A DNA stretch of 64,000 nucleotides. Source: CAZELM01 sp964512995 (lineage in GTDB: Bacteria > CSSED10-310). A program made the translations under genes and the position numbers. This document shows positions 1 to 8,625 of this stretch, piece after piece (position 1 is the first letter of the stretch; each line of letters starts with the position of its first letter). The notes under the pieces were generated by a model. That model was not told where the DNA came from and did no database searches. It saw only the letters and a program-made list of their open reading frames with translations. Location: NCBI GenBank assembly GCA_964512995.1, contig CAZELM010000005.1, forward strand, positions 79,493 through 143,492. The letters are read 5' to 3'.

Positions 1-438
1 CTCTCCTACTTCGGTCTCCCGGGTCTGAATGGATTCCCCGGATTGTTTCTGATCCTGGCTGGAGTGACACGCAATCAAATGATCTGGTCGTTTATTTGTA
101 TTTTTGGATTTGCAATTGGCGTTACTTACATATTATGGATGTTTCAGAGCATTTTTCTCGGCAAAGAAACCTCTTTCTCCGACCGGTCTACCGGCGAAAA
201 TATGAAAAACCTGTCAGTATTGATCGTTCCATTAATCCTGCTCATTCTCTTTTTGGGACTTTATCCACAGATACTCCTCAAACCCATCGATCATACGACG
301 AACGAGATGGAACGCGCACTCAAGTCTCATCAACTCTTGCATTGGCAGGATCTCGAAGAAGATAAAAATCTTGATCCTCTGGAACAATTCCTCAAGCAGT
401 ATTCCAAGAAGCCACCGCAATTCGGAGATAAAAAGTGA
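1..438 (+). CDS. nuoM: NADH-quinone oxidoreductase subunit M, C-terminal part
   Basis: The reading frame is already open at base 1, so the gene begins outside the window. The first residues read SYFGLPGLNGFPG, close to the conserved SLGLPGLNGF motif in a late membrane helix of NuoM. Two or three hydrophobic helices follow, then a charged cytoplasmic tail ending PPQFGDKK. NuoM is one of the antiporter-like proton-pumping membrane subunits of respiratory complex I. Its stop (436-438) overlaps the GTG start of nuoN at 435, the tight coupling expected of the nuo operon. The name rests on this motif and on the nuoN neighbour. The N-terminal two thirds cannot be seen. Confidence 0.9.
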   Translation, partial: LSYFGLPGLNGFPGLFLILAGVTRNQMIWSFICIFGFAIGVTYILWMFQSIFLGKETSFSDRSTGENMKNLSVLIVPLILLILFLGLYPQILLKPIDHTTNEMERALKSHQLLHWQDLEEDKNLDPLEQFLKQYSKKPPQFGDKK

Positions 439-1883
439 TCGAATCAGCACTTCTCCAGGCTCTTGGACCGGAGTTTATTGTTGGAGGAATGGCGATGATC
501 TTATTCGTTGCCCATCGATTTTCCGCCATACCCGGCAAAACCGCCTTCCATCTCTCCATCCTGTCACTCTTTTTCGCACTCCTGGCTGCAGCGTCTCAAA
601 TCCCTCATCGGCCCATCCTGCTGAATAATGCCTATATCAATAATTCTTTCACCACTCTGATAAAAATCCTGATTGTGGTATTCACCACTCTGTTTATTAT
701 CCGGCTGGCGGGAAAGATATACCACGGCATCATGACCTGCGTCTTTTTTGCGGATCTGCTTCTGTGCGTGACGGGAGTGATGATGGCGGCGGGTTCACTC
801 AACCTGATCATGCTCTATCTGAGTCTGGAGCTTTCCATTATCCCCGCCATTCTGATCGTAAAGAAATGCTTTTCTCCCCGTGCTGGAGCGAAACTGCTTC
901 GCCCGATCGTCCAACTGCAGATCCTCGGTTCCGGAATATCCACATTTGGCATCTCCCTGATTTTTTCGAATACTGGAGATATCACCTTCAGTGCAATCCT
1001 CGCTTTTCTCCAAATGCACCCGTCGACGGATCAACCGCTCCTGTTTCTGGGATTCGCTCTGATGGTTATCGGATTCATGGTCAAGTGGGGGAGCGTTCCC
1101 TTTCATGGATGGCTGACCGATCTGCTCTCTGTGGTTCCTCGACTATTTTTTCTGTTTATTTTCATAATATTATCTTTCGATTTCGTGATAATCACCGCCA
1201 GACTCTATTGTAAAATATTCTGGTACATCAGAAGCCCGATCATTCCAGTAATCGCTGTCTTTTCCGCTGTCGCCATGACCTTCACACACATCACCGCTCT
1301 CTATGACATCAATACAAAAAAGAAATGGATACTCCTGCTGATCGCCCAGCAGAGTTATTTTTTACTCGGTATCGTATCGGTGCATCGTCTTCAGCCCCTT
1401 TATGGACTGCCGGGAGGCCTTTCCGCGACCCTGTTTCACCTGATCACACTCTTGATGTCGGTGCTGGGACTCCTGTTCATCATACCACTGTCTCCATCTC
1501 CATCCACCACACCCGTTGCCTCTTCAAAATGGCTGACTTTCTCGAATTTCAGCCGGTATATTTTTGTATGCTCGATTGCCGGTATCCCTTTGACAATGGG
1601 ATTTGTCAGCAAATTTTTTCTGATCGCAGCCGTTGTCACCGACCAGATATACTGGCTGGCAATCATCGGAGCATTGAATGCGGTACTCTCCATGATGGTG
1701 TCTTTCAGTCTGATAAATGACATGCACACCTCGTCGACCGATCCGTCAGCATCCACCGACCGTTTACCAAACCGATTCCATGCTGCCATTAGTCTGATCT
1801 GTGCGGGAGCCATTCTCTATCTGGGACTCTTTCCGGAGCCACTCAGAGGCTTCGTTCAGACAGCCGCTCGAGCGATCTGGTGA
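435..1883 (+). CDS. nuoN: NADH-quinone oxidoreductase subunit N
   Basis: This 482-residue protein is almost entirely hydrophobic, with about 13-14 predicted membrane helices, the usual size and form of NuoN. The segment FMVKWGSVPFHGWLTD matches the family motif (F-K-x3-VPFH-W-x-D) and keeps the buried lysine used in proton translocation. It is a proton-pumping membrane subunit of complex I and receives electrons indirectly through the quinone site. The GTG start at 435 overlaps the nuoM stop, and its own stop overlaps the GTG of the next gene by four bases (GTGA at 1880-1883). NuoN is normally the last gene of a nuo operon, so the operon may end here with the next gene as a translational passenger. 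Confidence 0.93.
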   Translation: MIESALLQALGPEFIVGGMAMILFVAHRFSAIPGKTAFHLSILSLFFALLAAASQIPHRPILLNNAYINNSFTTLIKILIVVFTTLFIIRLAGKIYHGIMTCVFFADLLLCVTGVMMAAGSLNLIMLYLSLELSIIPAILIVKKCFSPRAGAKLLRPIVQLQILGSGISTFGISLIFSNTGDITFSAILAFLQMHPSTDQPLLFLGFALMVIGFMVKWGSVPFHGWLTDLLSVVPRLFFLFIFIILSFDFVIITARLYCKIFWYIRSPIIPVIAVFSAVAMTFTHITALYDINTKKKWILLLIAQQSYFLLGIVSVHRLQPLYGLPGGLSATLFHLITLLMSVLGLLFIIPLSPSPSTTPVASSKWLTFSNFSRYIFVCSIAGIPLTMGFVSKFFLIAAVVTDQIYWLAIIGALNAVLSMMVSFSLINDMHTSSTDPSASTDRLPNRFHAAISLICAGAILYLGLFPEPLRGFVQTAARAIW

Positions 1884-4621
1884 AACAGCTATCCATCCGG
1901 GTCAATGGAAACATCCGGCTGGTATCGGTTGACCCTGCTCTGCCGCTGGTCACGCTGTTGCGCGAACACCTGGGACTGACCGGCACCAAACATGGATGCA
2001 GTTCCGGCATCTGCGGAGTATGCACGGTCCTGATGAACGGACAGGCCATCAAATCCTGCCGGACGACTGCTGCCGAAGCCGATGGTCAGGATATCGTGAC
2101 GATCGAGGGACTGATACAGAACGGCGATCTTCATCCCCTTCAGGCGGCATTCCTCAGAACCGGTGCGGTCCAGTGCGGATTCTGCACACCCGGAATGATA
2201 CTGGAATCCCTGTCGCTCCTTCAGCAAAACCCTCACCCGGATCGATCTGCCATCCGGCAGGCACTCCGGAAACATCTGTGCCGCTGCACCGGATACATCC
2301 CCATCGAAGAGGCGGTTTTATCCGTTTCCGGGAGCGATCAGTCCGCCGCACCGGCTGCCATATCGGAACACACCGGCGTCGGCCAGTCTCCAATACGGAC
2401 CGATGGAGTCGCCAAGGTGACGGGAGCGGCCATTTATTCGGCGGATTTCACATGCCCAGGGCTCTGCCATGGCGCGGTTCTCTGGTCACCCATCCCCTGC
2501 GGAAAACTCCATCACATTCACACCGATGATGCCGCTCAACAGCCCGGTGTCATTCGGGTGATTACGCACTCCGACATCCCGGGACTCAACCGGATCGGGA
2601 GATGGCATCAGGACCGGCCGCTCCTGGTGGAGGATCGGATCCGGTTCATCGGCGACGCAATCGCAATGGTTATCGCCGAAACCCCAGAAGCAGCCCGGGC
2701 CGGAACCGAAAAAATCCGGTTGGAGCTTGAACCTTGGGGCGGTGTCTACCACCCGGACGCAGCGCTCCAGCCGACAACTCTGCACATACACCCCGGTGGC
2801 AACATTGCAGCGGAGATTCAGATCCGCAAGGCACCGGATATCCCCACTCCACCCGATGAAAACAACCATTGGATTACCACCGCGTTCGAGACTCCGTTCA
2901 TCGAACATGCGCTACTGGAACCGGAAGCGGCCGCCGCCTATTGGGATGGCGATATCCTGACAGTGTATGGCTCCTCCCAGAATGTCTTTTTCGACCGGCT
3001 GGAGATTCAGCGCATTCTCGGAATCGCCAACCGGGACCTGCATCGGCTCCGCATTGTCCAGGCGACGATGGGCGGCGCGTTCGGGAAACGGGAAGATTTA
3101 CTGGTGCAGCCCCTGGTTGCATTGGCCGCTTATCTCACCCATCAACCGGTGAAACTGGTGCTGTCGCGAGCAGAATCATTCCGGGCGACTACGAAACGCC
3201 ATCCCATCGCCATCCGGCACAGCTCCCGGATGAGCAGCACCGGTGACATCCGCGAGCAGGCGATTCAACTGACTGCCGATACCGGCGCGTATGCCTCATG
3301 GGCTCCCAATATCCTTCGAAAAGCCGCGGTCCACGCGATCGGACCGTATGAGATTCCGGATATTACCATTCAGGGCCGATCGGTTTATACGCATTCCGCC
3401 TTTTCCGGAGCCATGCGGGGATTCGGTGCCACTCAGAGCATTCTGGCTGCGGAATGCCATATCGACCACCTGGCCCGGCAATTGGCCATCGATCCGCTGA
3501 CATTCCGGATGAAACTGGGACTGAAATCCGGAAGCCGGACCGCCACCGGTCAATCGTTGACGGATATCTCCGGATTGCCACCTCTGCTGGAACTGGCCGC
3601 AGACCGGTTCGGATATACCGGTCCGGCGAATGGGAAAAAAATAACCGGGTCCATCGCGACAGGAATCGGCATCGGCGCGGCTTTCTACGGCATCGGATAC
3701 GGCAACGCCATCCCCGATAAAGGTCAGGTCACGATCACTGTCCATCCCGACGGAAAAACGATGCTCTATACCAGTGCCATTGATTACGGTCAGGGATCAT
3801 CGACCGTATTCGCACAACTCCTGACGGAGACGCTCGGCGTGCCATGGCATGATATCGAGGTCATCACCGGCGATACGCAACAGACTCCCGACAGCGGATC
3901 TACAGTGGCATCCCGCCAGACATTCGTCACGGGAGCAGCCGTGATCAAGGCATGCCGGGAAGTCCGGGATCGCCTCATTCAGCAGTCCACCCGGCAAAAC
4001 GGTCCGGCTCCGATCCGGTTCCATGGAAATCGATGGACCGATCAGGATGGAAATCATCTGGAGTGGCGGGTTGTGGTCCAATGCGCCTTGCCGGACGCCC
4101 AGGAATTCACCCATCGAACCCGTGTGATCAATCCCACCGAAGAACTCGACCCAGTCACCGGCCTGGGAGCCATCTACCGGACATACGCATTTGCTGCAAC
4201 GATTGCAGCCGTTTCCGTGGATCTGAAATCCGGCATTATCCGGGTCCTGCGTGTCGTCAGCGCTCACGATTCCGGAACGATCATTCATCCGATCCTTGCG
4301 CGAAGTCAGGTCATCGGGGGGGTCGTCATGGGAGCCGGGATGGCGTTGACCGAGCAATACCGTGTGGAAAACGGCATCCCCTTGACACTGGATTTCGATA
4401 CGTACACCATTCCCACATGCGGAGATGTGCCGGTGATCGAATGTATTTTTTGGGAACGCCCGGACCCGGATGGACCATATGGAGCCAAAGGGTTGGGGGA
4501 ACCCGCCATGCTCACCGCCGCACCCGCCATTGTGAATGCCGTCAGCGACGCCACCGGGATTCCGTTCAATGCCGTGCCGTTGACACCGGAGATGGTGATT
4601 CGAAAGCTCAGGGGGAGTTGA
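1880..4621 (+). CDS. Single-chain molybdenum hydroxylase (aldehyde oxidoreductase / xanthine dehydrogenase family)
   Basis: The 913-residue protein joins an N-terminal [2Fe-2S] module to a large molybdopterin domain without an FAD domain, the layout and length of Desulfovibrio-type aldehyde oxidoreductase (Mop, about 907 residues). The plant-ferredoxin cluster cysteines are C40, C45, C48 and C60. The second cluster uses C99, C102, C134 and C136 (QCGFCTPG and CRCTGY). Molybdopterin-domain motifs include TMGGAFGKRED, AMRGFGATQS and GQGSSTVFAQ, with the catalytic glutamate at about E874 in GLGEPAML. It should hydroxylate aldehydes or a heterocycle and pass electrons to a carrier. The GTG start overlaps nuoN by four bases. 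The stop codon lies in the first bases of the repeat element that follows. The substrate cannot be read from the sequence. Confidence 0.87.
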   Translation: MKQLSIRVNGNIRLVSVDPALPLVTLLREHLGLTGTKHGCSSGICGVCTVLMNGQAIKSCRTTAAEADGQDIVTIEGLIQNGDLHPLQAAFLRTGAVQCGFCTPGMILESLSLLQQNPHPDRSAIRQALRKHLCRCTGYIPIEEAVLSVSGSDQSAAPAAISEHTGVGQSPIRTDGVAKVTGAAIYSADFTCPGLCHGAVLWSPIPCGKLHHIHTDDAAQQPGVIRVITHSDIPGLNRIGRWHQDRPLLVEDRIRFIGDAIAMVIAETPEAARAGTEKIRLELEPWGGVYHPDAALQPTTLHIHPGGNIAAEIQIRKAPDIPTPPDENNHWITTAFETPFIEHALLEPEAAAAYWDGDILTVYGSSQNVFFDRLEIQRILGIANRDLHRLRIVQATMGGAFGKREDLLVQPLVALAAYLTHQPVKLVLSRAESFRATTKRHPIAIRHSSRMSSTGDIREQAIQLTADTGAYASWAPNILRKAAVHAIGPYEIPDITIQGRSVYTHSAFSGAMRGFGATQSILAAECHIDHLARQLAIDPLTFRMKLGLKSGSRTATGQSLTDISGLPPLLELAADRFGYTGPANGKKITGSIATGIGIGAAFYGIGYGNAIPDKGQVTITVHPDGKTMLYTSAIDYGQGSSTVFAQLLTETLGVPWHDIEVITGDTQQTPDSGSTVASRQTFVTGAAVIKACREVRDRLIQQSTRQNGPAPIRFHGNRWTDQDGNHLEWRVVVQCALPDAQEFTHRTRVINPTEELDPVTGLGAIYRTYAFAATIAAVSVDLKSGIIRVLRVVSAHDSGTIIHPILARSQVIGGVVMGAGMALTEQYRVENGIPLTLDFDTYTIPTCGDVPVIECIFWERPDPDGPYGAKGLGEPAMLTAAPAIVNAVSDATGIPFNAVPLTPEMVIRKLRGS

Positions 4622-4671
4622 CCTCAGCCCTAATCCTCTCCGTGAATGGAGAGGAGCATATGAGCGGGATT
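4618..4671 (+). repeat. Hairpin-headed dispersed repeat, left copy
   Basis: The segment begins TTGACCTCA and contains an imperfect palindrome, CCTCTCC-gtgaat-GGAGAGG, followed by GCATATG. The same head occurs inverted at 5187-5243 and in direct orientation at 33534-33590 and 34114-34170. This looks like a REP- or MITE-like intergenic element. The stop codon of the molybdenum hydroxylase (TGA, 4619-4621) lies inside its first bases. Confidence 0.7.
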
Positions 4672-4720
4672 ATACCCTCTCGGAACACAGTTTCATGGTC
4701 ATTGAAACGCTGGACGCAGT

Positions 4721-5175
4721 GATCGGTACACCGTTCACGGTCATCACTACACCGTTCGCGATCATCACTACACCGTTCACGATCATCACTACACCGTTCA
4801 CGGTCATCACTACACCGTTCACGATCATCACTACACCGTTCACGATCATCACTACACCGTTCACGGTCATCACTACACCGTTCACGATCATCACTACACC
4901 NNNNNNNNNNNNNNNNNNNNNNNNNNNNNNNNNNNNNNNNNNNNNNNNNNNNNNNNNNNNNNNNNNNNNNNNNNNNNNNNNNNNNNNNNNNNNNNNNNNN
5001 TACACCGTTCACGGTCATCACTACACCGTTCACGATCATCACTACACCGTTCACGGTCATCACTACACCGTTCACGGTCATCACTACACCGTTCACGATC
5101 ATCACTACACCGTTCACGATCATCACTACACCGTTCGCGATCATCACTACACCGTTCGCGATCATCGGTACAAAA
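4721..5175. repeat. 21-bp minisatellite array
   Basis: Tandem copies of a 21-base unit (GATCATCACTACACCGTTCAC, written here as GATCATCACTACACC plus GTTCAC) run head to tail with only A/G changes at two sites. About eight units are visible on each side of a 100-base N gap. Because 21 is divisible by three, every frame stays open and gives low-complexity peptides such as VNGVVMT or DRERCSD, which I do not regard as genes. Both ends of the array carry the variant GATCGGTACA or ATCGGTACA, and inverted hairpin-head repeats flank it. Confidence 0.9.
4901..5000. other. Assembly gap (100 N) inside the 21-bp array
   Basis: Exactly 100 N lie inside the tandem array. A round number placed in a repeat suggests a scaffolding placeholder, so the true array length is unknown. 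Confidence 0.95.
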
Positions 5176-5186
5176 CAAGGACATAA

Positions 5187-5243
5187 GGATCCGGCATATA
5201 TGCCCTTCTCCATTCATGGAAAAGGGTTGGGGATGAGGTCAAA
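5187..5243 (-). repeat. Hairpin-headed dispersed repeat, inverted right copy
   Basis: On the minus strand this reads TTTGACCTCATCCCC, then a CCTTTTCC-atgaat-GGAGAAGG hairpin and GCATAT. It is an inverted partner of 4618-4671. The two copies enclose the 21-bp array, so the whole 4618-5243 block has the shape of an element with terminal inverted repeats about 55 bases long. Confidence 0.7.
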
Positions 5244-5261
5244 TACAATTCAGAAAAAAAC

Positions 5262-5954
5262 CTACAGGAGATACTCCGTCAGAAGTGGATATTGCGAACG
5301 ATCCCGCCGCATGACATCTGCCACATCGTTCATATAATCTGCAGATTCGAATATCGTGAATTTCAGATCTTCGGTCACCTGTATGAAATGCCAGGCTTCT
5401 TCTATCAACGTATCCCGAATCGCCGAAATCCGTTCCGGGTCACCGGTTCGTTCTCTGGAAAGGAATCGGAGTGCGGATTTCCGGAACCCCTCCCGACCCC
5501 CGTGACCGCAGACAGGTCTCATAATGTCCAATACATCCGCATCATGCACCATCCGCTTTTCGATTCCGTAATCGCCATAACCGCCTTTAGTGATCAACTG
5601 ACCGATGGCGTTCGCATCCTCCCGAAGCGGACCGTTTGCCAGATATGTTGCACAGAGACGGGCACTGTCAGGCTCCCAGATATCGATTCCGTTCCCTTCC
5701 CGTCCGGAGTCATGGAATGCGACCGCATAACGGACCCATACCGGCCGGTCGATGGGTGCGATGTGCTGATGATGGTATCGCATCATGAATTCGGAAAAGA
5801 GCAGACAGCGGCAGATATGCATCCGGCCATGAATGGAGTATGTGTCGAATGTTGTCTCATGACGATAATAAACCGGCAATATCTCCGATTTCAATTCGAT
5901 CAGAAATGCGTCCCATGTCGCTCTGAATGGGCAGGGATCAGGATGGTCTGTCAT
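5262..5954 (-). CDS. HD-domain family protein coupled to pdxT
   Basis: The 230-residue soluble protein has a metal-binding HD-type pattern: H42 and H46 in SIHGRMH, the H81-D82 pair in AFHDSGREGNG, and a later HDADVLD. These fit the HD phosphohydrolase superfamily, whose members hydrolyse phosphomonoesters, nucleotides or cyclic nucleotides. No other domain is seen. Its ATG overlaps the pdxT stop by four bases (ATGA on the minus strand), making it the third gene of a pdxS-pdxT operon. A role in B6-phosphate turnover is possible but is only inferred from position. A T-tract follows the stop without a clear stem. Confidence 0.65.
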   Translation of the reverse strand: MTDHPDPCPFRATWDAFLIELKSEILPVYYRHETTFDTYSIHGRMHICRCLLFSEFMMRYHHQHIAPIDRPVWVRYAVAFHDSGREGNGIDIWEPDSARLCATYLANGPLREDANAIGQLITKGGYGDYGIEKRMVHDADVLDIMRPVCGHGGREGFRKSALRFLSRERTGDPERISAIRDTLIEEAWHFIQVTEDLKFTIFESADYMNDVADVMRRDRSQYPLLTEYLL

Positions 5955-6565
5955 TGGTGTCCTTCACCCGGATGCGTCTGTTCGCTCTGGATCAACGTTA
6001 AAAAATACCGATGAAACCGGTCATCGGCAGTCAATTCCGGATGAAACGATGTTGCCAACAGTTTTCCCTGCCGGGCGGCGATGATCTGATTTTCCGCCAG
6101 CGTTGCTAGAATCGTCACTTCCGGTCCAACTGCCTCAATATAGGGAGCCCGGATAAAGACTGCATGAAACGGCCGGGGCAGTCCATCGGTGACGGAATTC
6201 AGACACGGGATATCGATCTCGATTTCGAAACTCTGCACCTGCCGACCGAATGCATTTCGCTTGACCACGATATCCATCAATCCCAGAACCGGTTGGCGAC
6301 GGTGAACATCTTTTGCCAGAAAGATCGCTCCCGCACACGTTCCCCAGATCGGCCGGGTTTCCGCCAGTCGGCGAAGGGGATTGATGAGAGCAAATTGTTC
6401 CGCAAGCATCCCGATCGTGGTGGACTCCCCGCCCGGAATGATCAATCCATCGATATCATCCAGATCACCCGGCAACCGGACTTCGACGGGAGTCACACCC
6501 AATCCCGCCAGCATCTGGATATGTTCCGCGAAATCACCCTGTAATGCCAATACACCGATCCGCAT
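5951..6565 (-). CDS. pdxT: Pyridoxal 5'-phosphate synthase glutaminase subunit
   Basis: This class I glutamine amidotransferase of 204 residues releases ammonia from glutamine and feeds it to PdxS in the DXP-independent vitamin B6 pathway. The nucleophile is C77 in WGTCAGA, and the His-Glu pair lies in SFHPELT near the C-terminus. IPGGESTTIG is a PdxT signature. I chose the ATG at 6565 because a purine-rich GAGGGTGG lies a few bases upstream and MRIGVLALQGDF is the usual family start. A GTG at 6574 would add three residues and overlap pdxS. It lies two bases downstream of pdxS and overlaps the HD gene. Confidence 0.95.
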   Translation of the reverse strand: MRIGVLALQGDFAEHIQMLAGLGVTPVEVRLPGDLDDIDGLIIPGGESTTIGMLAEQFALINPLRRLAETRPIWGTCAGAIFLAKDVHRRQPVLGLMDIVVKRNAFGRQVQSFEIEIDIPCLNSVTDGLPRPFHAVFIRAPYIEAVGPEVTILATLAENQIIAARQGKLLATSFHPELTADDRFHRYFLTLIQSEQTHPGEGHQ

Positions 6566-6567
6566 CG

Positions 6568-7455
6568 TCACCACCCTCGGCCGGAGATCCGTTCCTCGGC
6601 CGGCATCGATGCAACCGACCGGCCGACCATGGGCTCACCCAGATTCCGGCTGACGTCGGCAAGGACCACTGGATCCCGGAAATGCGTGGTCGCCTGAACA
6701 ATGGCTTTGGCACGGCGAGCCGGATCACCGGACTTGAATATGCCGGATCCCACAAACACGCCATCCACACCCAGTTGCATCATCAATGCGGCATCCGCCG
6801 GAGTAGCAATGCCGCCAGCGGCAAAATTGACGACCGGCAATTTCTGAAGCTCCTTGGTTTCTTTGACCAGTTCATACGGCGCACCGATTTCTTTGGCGAA
6901 CGCCATCAGTTCCTCATCTACCATCACACTCAACCGCCGGATGTCCCCCAGAACCGCCCGGGCATGACGGACCGCTTCCACAACATCCCCGGTACCGGCT
7001 TCGCCTTTGGTCCGGATCATGGCTGCGCCTTCTCCGACCCGGCGGAGCGCTTCCCCTAAATTGCGGCACCCGCAGACGAACGGCACCTTGAAATCGTGCT
7101 TGTTGATGTGATGGGCTTCGTCAGCGGGAGTCAGCACTTCGGATTCATCGATATAATCAACTCCCAGAGATTCCAGAATCTGCGCTTCGACGAAATGACC
7201 GATCCGGCATTTGGCCATGACCGGAATCGATACTGATTCCATGATCTTCAGAATGATTTCGGGATCACTCATCCGAGCGATCCCGCCATGAGCGCGGATA
7301 TCGGCGGGAACACGTTCCAGCGCCATCACCGCACACGCTCCCGCATCTTCCGCAATCCGGGCATGCTCCGGAGAGACCACATCCATAATCACGCCGCCTT
7401 TCAGCATCTGAGCCAATCCGCGTTTTACCGTCGCTGTTCCAACTGTATAGTTCAT
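6568..7455 (-). CDS. pdxS: Pyridoxal 5'-phosphate synthase lyase subunit
   Basis: The 295-residue TIM-barrel enzyme makes pyridoxal phosphate from ribose 5-phosphate, glyceraldehyde 3-phosphate and ammonia channelled from PdxT. The catalytic lysines are K82 (VMAKCRIGHF) and K150 (IRTKGEAGTG), with D25 in GVIMDV. Length and sequence are typical of the family. An AGGAGG ribosome site lies just ahead of the ATG, and a good sigma-70-type promoter is at 7483-7511. It is the first gene of the pdxS-pdxT-HD operon. The presence of this pathway indicates autonomous B6 synthesis. Confidence 0.98.
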   Translation of the reverse strand: MNYTVGTATVKRGLAQMLKGGVIMDVVSPEHARIAEDAGACAVMALERVPADIRAHGGIARMSDPEIILKIMESVSIPVMAKCRIGHFVEAQILESLGVDYIDESEVLTPADEAHHINKHDFKVPFVCGCRNLGEALRRVGEGAAMIRTKGEAGTGDVVEAVRHARAVLGDIRRLSVMVDEELMAFAKEIGAPYELVKETKELQKLPVVNFAAGGIATPADAALMMQLGVDGVFVGSGIFKSGDPARRAKAIVQATTHFRDPVVLADVSRNLGEPMVGRSVASMPAEERISGRGW

Positions 7456-7482
7456 TTCGTCCTCCTTCGTTCAACGGAGTGG

Positions 7483-7511
7483 ATTATGCCAGTCCTGATG
7501 GATAATCTCAA
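7483..7511 (-). promoter_or_regulatory. Predicted sigma-70 promoter of pdxST
   Basis: On the minus strand TTGAGA and CATAAT are separated by 17 bases, with a TG one base before the -10 hexamer. The -10 ends about 27 bases upstream of the pdxS start. Prediction by eye only. Confidence 0.5.
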
Positions 7512-7684
7512 TGAAGAATGGACGACACATGCGCCCCCACGACTTCATTTCACATCGACTTCTGCTGAAATAACTTGTGGGAATTGTCAATAAATGAAAA
7601 TAATCCACGCGATTTCACAATAAACTGCCAGAAATTTCTGGTTATATAAAGCAGGATTTCTCAACTATGTAATCTGACTATCCG

Positions 7685-8034
7685 TTATCTTAAACCTGAA
7701 TTCGGATCCGGGAGTATTTTTTCTGAAAACATCAATAATCTCGGTACATCATCAAAAACGGTTTTCCATACAGCATCCAGGTCTACGATATCATATCCGT
7801 GAATCAGCTTATTGCGCATTCCTGATATCAATGGCCAGGGGATTTCAGAATGAGTATCTTAAAATCCGATGATAGCCGTGTAACCGCTTCACCTATCACC
7901 ATCAATTTATGTAAAACAGCAGATTGCGTTTTCAGATCTTTAATGAAAAAATCTTTCTCAATCCCTTTTGTGAACGCCAGGATGTGATGGCATGCGTTTT
8001 TGATATCGAGTAACACAGCGTTATCACGCGACAT
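7685..8034 (-). pseudogene. HEPN (DUF86) toxin, frameshifted
   Basis: The N-terminal frame (8034 down to about 7855) encodes a helical HEPN-type start, with VLLDIKNACHHILAF and HKLMVIGEAVTRLS. It then runs into a stop at 7828. In the next frame the protein clearly continues: HSEIPWPLISGMRNKLIHGYD, then VDLDAVWKTV, to a TAA at 7685. The R-x4-H ribonuclease motif (RNKLIH) lies in this second part. One missing base near 7852 explains the break. Family knowledge: HEPN toxins are RNases, or are AMPylated by the MNT partner. The toxin is inactive here unless the shift is a sequencing error or is bypassed by frameshifting. It overlaps the MNT gene by 11 bases. Confidence 0.75.
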
Positions 8035-8338
8035 AGATTGTCTCCGCTGAATTCAATATTTCTTCTCTGATAATCCAATTATTATTCATGGAAATTGCAC
8101 GTTTGCTAATCAGATCAACGCGTCTTCCGAAAAGTTCTGATAATTCCTGTACCATTTTAACGTGATCGAGCAAACTCCATATTACATCCGGTAAAAAAGT
8201 GACGAGAACATCGATATCGCTGTCTTTGTTGTAATCGTCCCTGATTACTGATCCAAATAATGCGAGTTCAGAAATTTTCCAACGATGGCAGAAATCGTTC
8301 AGAAGATACGCGGTAATTCCAAGTTTATTCTTAATCAT
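8024..8338 (-). CDS. MNT-type nucleotidyltransferase antitoxin
   Basis: This is a 104-residue minimal nucleotidyltransferase. The fold motif is complete: GS in LFGSVIRDDY, then the D-x-D pair in KDSDIDVLV. The family acts as antitoxin to HEPN proteins, by binding them or by AMPylating a tyrosine. I chose the ATG at 8338 because GGGAGG lies eight bases upstream. An in-frame start ten codons earlier lacks such a site. The gene overlaps the start of the HEPN toxin, the usual arrangement of the pair. Confidence 0.85.
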   Translation of the reverse strand: MIKNKLGITAYLLNDFCHRWKISELALFGSVIRDDYNKDSDIDVLVTFLPDVIWSLLDHVKMVQELSELFGRRVDLISKRAISMNNNWIIREEILNSAETIYVA

Positions 8339-8478
8339 CAATAGACCTCCCATCGAAAATCTTCCCATCTCATGTGATTATAGCACGTTTTAATAAGATC
8401 TTTAAAAGATACCGATCCTTCCCAATCCTTCCAGAGCTGAATTAGCAAGATGTTCAGGGAATTAAATAAAACGGTCTG

Positions 8479-8625
8479 AACCACAGATTACTTGAATTTA
8501 TCTGATTACACAGATGGCAATTATCGAAGAAATGGGGACTGCCTGTTTTATTCCTCCATCTTATGTCGTATATATACGTTGATTCTTCCCTCTTCATCCA
8601 TGTCCATTCGTGTTCATCCGTGGTT
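8479..8625. repeat. Dispersed intergenic element with AACCACRGAT ends
   Basis: The 408-base space between the MNT gene and the beta-helix gene holds no convincing gene. It begins AACCACAGAT with a nearby second ATTACACAGATGG, and it ends CATCCGTGGTT, the near inverse complement of the start. The internal phrase TCCATTCGTGTTCATC belongs to a type of intergenic repeat that I recall from many bacterial genomes. The ends suggest imperfect inverted repeats. Function unknown. Confidence 0.45.

Noticed and set aside
4608..5217. Long open frames on both strands through the 21-bp array
   Set aside because: A repeat length divisible by three keeps all frames open. The peptides are pure repeats without start signals, and an N gap lies inside.
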